Source of the DNA: Virgisporangium ochraceum
GTDB lineage: Bacteria; Actinomycetota; Actinomycetes; Mycobacteriales; Micromonosporaceae
Direction of reading: 5' to 3'
Length of the DNA: 64,000 nt
Assembly: GCF_016863655.1 (NCBI RefSeq)
Contig: NZ_BOPH01000003.1
Coordinates: 1 to 64,000, forward strand
This document shows positions 59,343-64,000 of the stretch, piece by piece (positions within the stretch are counted from its first letter, which is position 1; the number at the start of each line of letters is the position of its first letter). The translations under genes and the position numbers were made by a program. Under the pieces are notes generated by a model that saw nothing but the letters and a program-made list of their open reading frames with translations, did not search any database and was not told the origin of the DNA.

Positions 59343-61427
59343 CTACCCGTTCAGTGCCAACGCGAACGGCAGCACCATCGGCGCACCGGCCAGCCGCAGC
59401 GCCCGGGCACACATCGCCATCGTCCACCCGCTGTCGACGAAGTCGTCGACGAGCAGCACAGGGCCGTCGAAGGACAGCGCCGGCAACGCGATCGAGTCGT
59501 ACAGTCCCCGCACCCGCTGGGCGCTGTTGACACTCGACGACAGCGTCGCCATGACCTCCACCGAGCCGAGCACGGGCAGCCGTCCCACCGCACCGATCCG
59601 CGACGCCAACGACGTCACCAGCGACGGCCGCGACCGCGACGCCACGAACACCACCGACGTGGGACGCGCCGGCCAGGCGTCGTCGCCGCGGGCCCAGGCC
59701 GCGAGCGACGACACCACGCCGGAGAACACCTCGTCGGGCACCGGCGCGTCGGCGCTGACCGCGCGCCGCAACCGGTCTCCCCACCCGAGGTCGGACAGCC
59801 GGCCCACCGCCCGGCCGGGTGCGGCCTGCTCCGACGGCGGAATCTTCCCCGACAACGGCACGCCCACGGCGTTGAGACCCGTCGGCCACATCTTGCGGAC
59901 CGCGATCTCCACACCCGTCCGCCCCAGGTGCGACGAAGCGACATCGAGAGCGGCAGGAGAAACGGACGTCGGATACCACTCGCCGGCGCACCCGTCGCAC
60001 CGCCCGCACGGGGCCGCGCCCGGGTCGTCGAGGCAGCGGCGCAGGAACTCCATCCGGCAGCCGACGGAGCCCTGCGCGTACGAGCGCATCGAGTCCTGCT
60101 CCGCGACGCGGGCCGCGTCGATGCGGGCGTACCGGGCCGAGTCGTGCTCCCAGGGCGCTCCGGTGGCGACCCAGCCGCCCCGGACCCGGCGGACCGCGCC
60201 GTCGACGTCGAGCACCTTGAGCATCAGCTCGAGCCGGCTGCGCTTGAGCTCGACCCGCGCCTCCAGCGCCGGCGTCGACAGGGGCTTGTCCGACAGCACG
60301 GACAGCACGTTGTGCACCTGGTCCGCCGGAGGGAACGCCAGCGACGCGAAGTACCGCCAGATCGCCTCGTCCTCGGGCCCCGGCAGCAGGAGGACGTCGG
60401 CCGAGGAGACGGCCCGTCCCGCGCGCCCGACCTGCTGGTAGTAGGCGATCGGAGACGCCGGCGCGCCGAGGTGGATCACGAAACCGAGGTCGGGCTTGTC
60501 GAAGCCCATCCCGAGCGCCGACGTGGCCACGAGCGCCTTGATGCGGTTGTTGAGCAGGTCGTCCTCGGCAGCGCGCCGGTCGGCGTCCTCCGACTGTCCG
60601 CTGTAGGCGGCCACGGCGATGCCGCGGGCGCGGAGGAAGGCCGCGGTGTCGGCGGCGGCCGCGACGGTGAGCGTGTAGATGATGCCCGAGCCGGTCAGCG
60701 ACGGAAGGTGGTCGGCGAGCCACGCCAGCCGGTGGGCGGGCGACGGCAGGCGCAGCACGCCCAGCCGCAGCGACTCCCGGTCGAGCGACCCGCGCAGCAC
60801 CAGCGCGTCACCCAACTGCTCCGCCACATCGGCGGTCACCCGGCTGTTGGCGGTGGCGGTGGTGGCCAGCACCGGAGTGTCGGGCGCCAGGCCGGACAGC
60901 AGCGACCGCAGCCGCCGGTAGTCGGGGCGGAAGTCGTGACCCCAGTCCGAGACGCAGTGTGCCTCGTCGACCACGAGGAGGCCCACCGAGGAGGCCAGCT
61001 TCGGCAGGACATTGTCGCGGAAGTCTGGATTGTTCAGCCGCTCCGGGCTGATCAGCAGCACGTCCACGGTCCCCGCCGCGACGGCGGCCGAGATGTCGTC
61101 CCACTCGTCGAGGTTGGCCGAGTTGATCGTGCGGGCGTGGATGCCGGCGCGGGCGGCCGCGTCGACCTGGTTGCGCATCAGCGCCAGCAGCGGCGAGACG
61201 ATCACCGTCGGCCCGGCGCCCCGTGCCCGCAGCAGCGACGTGGCGATGAAGTAGACCGCCGACTTGCCCCACCCGGTGCGCTGTACGCAGAGCACCCGCC
61301 GGTGCTCGGAGACCAGCGCGGAGATCGCCGCCCACTGGTCGGGCCGCAGCTCGGCGGAGTCGCCGGCCAGACGCCGAAGAACAGCGCTGGCGGAGTCGTG
61401 CAGAGCGGAGTCGTGCAGAGAAGTCAT
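59343..61427 (-). CDS. RecQ-type helicase with phosphoribosyltransferase-like C-terminus
   Basis: 694 residues from ATG 61427, overlapping the next gene's stop by one base. Helicase motifs: RTGWGKS (Walker A), VVDEAHCVSDWGHDFRP (DEAH), TTATAN, ATSALGMGFDKPD and QQVGRAGRA. A RecQ zinc site follows: CRMEFLRRCLDD...CGRCDGC. The last 150 residues add VLLVDDFVDSGWTM, a phosphoribosyltransferase-type PRPP-binding loop, not usual in RecQ. The helicase role in repair is certain; the tail may bind a nucleotide. Confidence 0.93.
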   Translation of the reverse strand: MTSLHDSALHDSASAVLRRLAGDSAELRPDQWAAISALVSEHRRVLCVQRTGWGKSAVYFIATSLLRARGAGPTVIVSPLLALMRNQVDAAARAGIHARTINSANLDEWDDISAAVAAGTVDVLLISPERLNNPDFRDNVLPKLASSVGLLVVDEAHCVSDWGHDFRPDYRRLRSLLSGLAPDTPVLATTATANSRVTADVAEQLGDALVLRGSLDRESLRLGVLRLPSPAHRLAWLADHLPSLTGSGIIYTLTVAAAADTAAFLRARGIAVAAYSGQSEDADRRAAEDDLLNNRIKALVATSALGMGFDKPDLGFVIHLGAPASPIAYYQQVGRAGRAVSSADVLLLPGPEDEAIWRYFASLAFPPADQVHNVLSVLSDKPLSTPALEARVELKRSRLELMLKVLDVDGAVRRVRGGWVATGAPWEHDSARYARIDAARVAEQDSMRSYAQGSVGCRMEFLRRCLDDPGAAPCGRCDGCAGEWYPTSVSPAALDVASSHLGRTGVEIAVRKMWPTGLNAVGVPLSGKIPPSEQAAPGRAVGRLSDLGWGDRLRRAVSADAPVPDEVFSGVVSSLAAWARGDDAWPARPTSVVFVASRSRPSLVTSLASRIGAVGRLPVLGSVEVMATLSSSVNSAQRVRGLYDSIALPALSFDGPVLLVDDFVDSGWTMAMCARALRLAGAPMVLPFALALNG

Positions 61428-62659
61428 CAGGACGAGTGTGCCCGAAGCGCCACCGTCGGCGCGTCGGCGAGCACCGAGAGCACGTCGCGGGCCGACACCG
61501 GCCCGCCGACGACGCGGCGGTTGCCCGGCACCAGTTCGACCCCGGTGTACAGCTCGATGCTGTCGTGCCGGCCCAGCGCGTACCGCTGGCCCTCGTACAG
61601 GCGCACCGACTCGCCGGCCTCGCCCGGGCCGCCGCGGTGCCAGACCACCGTGCCGTTCTCGCCGACGCCGGTGACCACGAGCCCGCTGTCGATGATCTCC
61701 AGCGTCAGATGCCGGTCGGCGATCCACGACGACGCGCCCTCGTGCAGCCACAGCTTCAGGGAGATGTCGGCGTCGCGTCCCACGTGGACGGGCGCGGCGG
61801 CCGTGACCGGGAACCGCAGCCGCACGGTGTCCTCGATCACCACCGCGACCGGGTACTCGGCCGGCCGCGAGCCGGCATCGGTGAGCGGACGCTCGTGCCG
61901 CGGGCACGACGGCACGCCCTTGAGCAGCCGCGGCACCGGTTCGCCCAGCTCACGGTCGGCGCCGAAGCTCGGGCACAGGTCCTCCGAGCACCGCCACGAC
62001 CGGGCCAGCAGGGTGGCGCCGAGGCTGCTGGGCGAGGCCGCCGGCTCGATGGCGCGGGTGCTCACCCTGGTCTGGGGCTGGCGGGCGCGCGGCTGGAACA
62101 CGCGGTCGCCCGTGTCGGGCGTCGCGGCGGTGGTGGCGTAGCGGCCCACGCTCCGCACGTTCCCCGTGGGTGCCGAGTCGGGCTCGGCGCCAGGGATGAG
62201 CACGGCCTTGCCGGGCCGCCGGTCGAGCCGCAGCACCCGCTCGGGGCTGTCGCCGAGCCACGGGAACCGGTCTGCGTACTGACGGTAGTTCCGGCGGGCG
62301 ATCACCGGCATGCCGGTGAAGTCGGCGACCTCGATCACGCGGTCGCCCACCATCGGCACCGCCTCGATGCGGCCGCTGTCGAGCCAACGGCCGAGCACCA
62401 TGCGTTCCTTCGACGTGAGCGCCTGATCGGAGATCAGTTCACGACCGGCGACGGGATACAACATCGCGGCGCCGTCGAGGAGGTACTGCGCCAACGCGTC
62501 GAGCACCATGCCGACCCGCAGCAGGTTGACCGGTCTACCACCGTCAAGTTCCTGGAACCGTGCGACGTCGGCGAGATCAACCACCGCCTGCGCCAGCGTG
62601 ATATCAGTGGTCAGGCGCTGCTCGACCGTGTCCATCACCCGGCTGACCTCGAACCGCAC
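61427..62659 (-). CDS. NYN/PIN-like, zinc-ribbon, FHA-domain protein
   Basis: 410 residues from GTG 62659 with GGAGGAACC before it. Residues about 20-140 resemble NYN/PIN nucleases: VVDLADVARF, VLDALAQYLL, RIEAVPMVGDRVIEVAD and ARRNYRQYADRFPWL, though two usual Asp residues are not obvious. A Cys-rich segment (WRCSEDLC, SCPRHERP) looks like a zinc ribbon. An FHA domain (about 310-400: HVGRDADISLKLWL, DRHLTLE) would bind phosphothreonine. It overlaps RecQ by one base. Confidence 0.72.
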   Translation of the reverse strand: MRFEVSRVMDTVEQRLTTDITLAQAVVDLADVARFQELDGGRPVNLLRVGMVLDALAQYLLDGAAMLYPVAGRELISDQALTSKERMVLGRWLDSGRIEAVPMVGDRVIEVADFTGMPVIARRNYRQYADRFPWLGDSPERVLRLDRRPGKAVLIPGAEPDSAPTGNVRSVGRYATTAATPDTGDRVFQPRARQPQTRVSTRAIEPAASPSSLGATLLARSWRCSEDLCPSFGADRELGEPVPRLLKGVPSCPRHERPLTDAGSRPAEYPVAVVIEDTVRLRFPVTAAAPVHVGRDADISLKLWLHEGASSWIADRHLTLEIIDSGLVVTGVGENGTVVWHRGGPGEAGESVRLYEGQRYALGRHDSIELYTGVELVPGNRRVVGGPVSARDVLSVLADAPTVALRAHSS

Positions 62660-62788
62660 GGTTCCTCCTCCCGTCGACGCCATCAAACACCCTAGGCGGT
62701 CGAGGGAAACGAGGAAACGCTCCCCATGGAGGGGTCGGACGTTCAGTCAGCGGTCGGTCGTCCCCATCGCCATCGTCGTCGTCATCGG

Positions 62789-64000
62789 TTACCTGTCCTT
62801 CTTGCCCTTTCCCGGGCCGGAATTGCCGTGCGCGGGATCCTTGCCCGGCTTGGGACCGGCGGCGGGGCCGGCGGGTCCACCGGCGGCGGGACCGCCGGGT
62901 GTCTTTTCGCCACCCGTCACCACCACCGGCGGCGGTGCCGCGGCACCGACGAGCTGTTGGGTGCACGGGTACCCGGCGAGCTCGAATCCGCTCGGCATCG
63001 GGTTTCCGGTCGCGTACGAGCCGACCAGCGACACCGTCGCGGTCGCACCGGCGTCCAGTGGCGTCGAGGAGTCCAGCCGCACAGCGCCACCGTCCTGTGT
63101 GGACTGAGCGCCGGTCACCGACAGGATCTTCTGGTCGCCGCCGTAGTCGAACGCCAGTGCCCACTGGGGAAGCGCCGCAGAACCGGTGTTCGCGACCGTC
63201 AGGTCCACAATGAACTGTCCACCGGTGTCCACGCGCGTCCGGTACTCGACCCGGCATCCCGGTTGCGGCGCCGGCGGTTCCGCGTCTCCCGCACCCGCGC
63301 CGACGGCGGCCTGCGCGGTCGGCGCGACGGGTGTGTCGGGTCCGCCGCACGACACCGCGCCGAACGCCGCCACGGCCGCCGCAACGCCGAGCACACCCAC
63401 ACCGGCCGCGGTCGGTCGCGGCCGCCGCATGAGCGGCCCAGAAAGTGGTAGGGCCGCGCGAAGGCGGGCCACCGTCGTGGAGAGCTTCAGGCGCAAGGGG
63501 ACGCGCAATGCCTGCGTCTGCGTCAGGAGGCCCGACGGCGAACCCGCGCTCGCGTCCGCTCGCGCCGGGAGCGTGACGACCGGGATCCGCAGACCGGTCA
63601 CCGACGCGAGGGTCCGGGCGATCTCCTCCGCCGACGGCCGCATGGTCGGCCGCTTCGACAGGCTGCGCCGGCACATGCTCGCCACGACGGCCGGCAGGCC
63701 CGCGATCTTCGGCAACGGCGTGGGATCGACGTAGCAGTGTGCCCGCAGCATCTGCGTCGTGGTGTCGGCGTCCCACGGAAGGTCACCGGTCAACGCCTTG
63801 TACAGCACCAGTCCGAGGGCGTACACGTCGCTCGCGGCGTCGGCCGGTCCGCCGTCGAGGCGCTCCGGCGCGAGGTAGGCGGGCGTCCCGTAGACCTGGC
63901 CGGGCTTCTCCGACGTGTCGCCGGCCTCGGCGGAGATACCGAAGTCGACGAGCTTCGCGCCGGTGGCGGTGAGCATGATGTTGGCCGGCTTCACGTCGCG
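62789..64000 (-). CDS. Ser/Thr protein kinase with extracellular CBM2-like domain (partial, 5' end outside window)
   Basis: At least 404 residues are visible; the N-lobe lies beyond the window. The catalytic loop RDVKPANIM begins at the edge, followed by VDFGISAE, GTPAYLAPERL and SDVYALGLVLYKALTGDLPW. Then a linker, one membrane helix (GVGVLGVAAAVAAFGAV) and an outside domain with PGCRVEYRTRVDTGGQFIVDLTVANTGSAAL...WALAFDY...GFELAGYPC, which matches carbohydrate-binding module 2. The Gly/Pro/Lys tail is disordered. It likely senses a polysaccharide and signals through phosphorylation. Confidence 0.88.
   Translation of the reverse strand, partial: RDVKPANIMLTATGAKLVDFGISAEAGDTSEKPGQVYGTPAYLAPERLDGGPADAASDVYALGLVLYKALTGDLPWDADTTTQMLRAHCYVDPTPLPKIAGLPAVVASMCRRSLSKRPTMRPSAEEIARTLASVTGLRIPVVTLPARADASAGSPSGLLTQTQALRVPLRLKLSTTVARLRAALPLSGPLMRRPRPTAAGVGVLGVAAAVAAFGAVSCGGPDTPVAPTAQAAVGAGAGDAEPPAPQPGCRVEYRTRVDTGGQFIVDLTVANTGSAALPQWALAFDYGGDQKILSVTGAQSTQDGGAVRLDSSTPLDAGATATVSLVGSYATGNPMPSGFELAGYPCTQQLVGAAAPPPVVVTGGEKTPGGPAAGGPAGPAAGPKPGKDPAHGNSGPGKGKKDR

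Overview
This is a high-GC actinobacterial chromosome segment. Evidence: the gene order tRNA-Thr, tRNA-Met, rpmG, hadA, hadB, tRNA-Trp, secE, nusG, rplK, rplA, rplJ, rplL, rpoB, rpoC; many GTG and TTG starts; a MoeZ/DUF3152/DUF3107 neighbourhood; and mycosin-type secretion genes. A hairpin repeat at 28.6 kb resembles elements I recall from Micromonosporaceae intergenic regions, so a Micromonosporaceae-like organism is likely but not proven.

Layout. (1) 0-14.2 kb, minus strand: RNA polymerase beta and beta', ribosomal proteins L7/L12, L10, L1, L11 and L33, NusG, SecE, a HadAB-type dehydratase pair and three tRNAs, with several terminators, an L10-type leader and a good rpoB promoter. (2) 14.2-22.3 kb: signalling and stress genes, namely a membrane GAF-GGDEF-EAL protein, a small secreted peptide, a PIN-like protein, a triple-PAS histidine kinase, a TerD-HNH fusion, a UTRA protein without its HTH, and a DUF899 protein. 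(3) 22.5-36.7 kb: a second-type, incomplete complex I. nuoI-J-K-L-M-N lie on the plus strand and nuoH, nuoC and nuoB on the minus strand. nuoA, D, E, F and G are absent from the window. Between and around these lie a vWA protein, yajQ, tRNA-Tyr with a duplicated 3' half, four Uma2 genes in various states of decay, and a DUF2252 protein. (4) 36.8-54.9 kb: mostly housekeeping and accessory genes, including a PLP decarboxylase with an MFS_2 transporter, an alkyltransferase-like protein, proB, moeZ, DUF3152, a hydrolase, a 1254-residue proline-rich protein, a TetR regulator, DUF3107, a ferritin-like protein, a DEAD-box helicase, a metallo-beta-lactamase-fold enzyme and a methyltransferase. (5) 55-57.7 kb: a mini type VII secretion-like cluster (mycosin, PPE-like and ESX-like proteins), with the mycosin AT-richer than its surroundings. 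(6) 57.8-64 kb: an XRE regulator, then a minus-strand row made of a Ser/Thr kinase with an extracellular CBM2-like domain, a NYN-like/zinc-ribbon/FHA protein, a RecQ helicase with a phosphoribosyltransferase-like tail, and a histidine-rich exported protein.

The left third is core transcription and translation and holds few surprises. The best candidates for new biology are the TerD-HNH fusion, the kinase / NYN-FHA / RecQ-PRTase row, the split complex I with Uma2 genes in its gaps, the duplicated tRNA-Tyr-uma2 segment, and the dispersed-looking hairpin repeat at 28630-28701. All functional calls come from reading motifs by eye; no database search was run.
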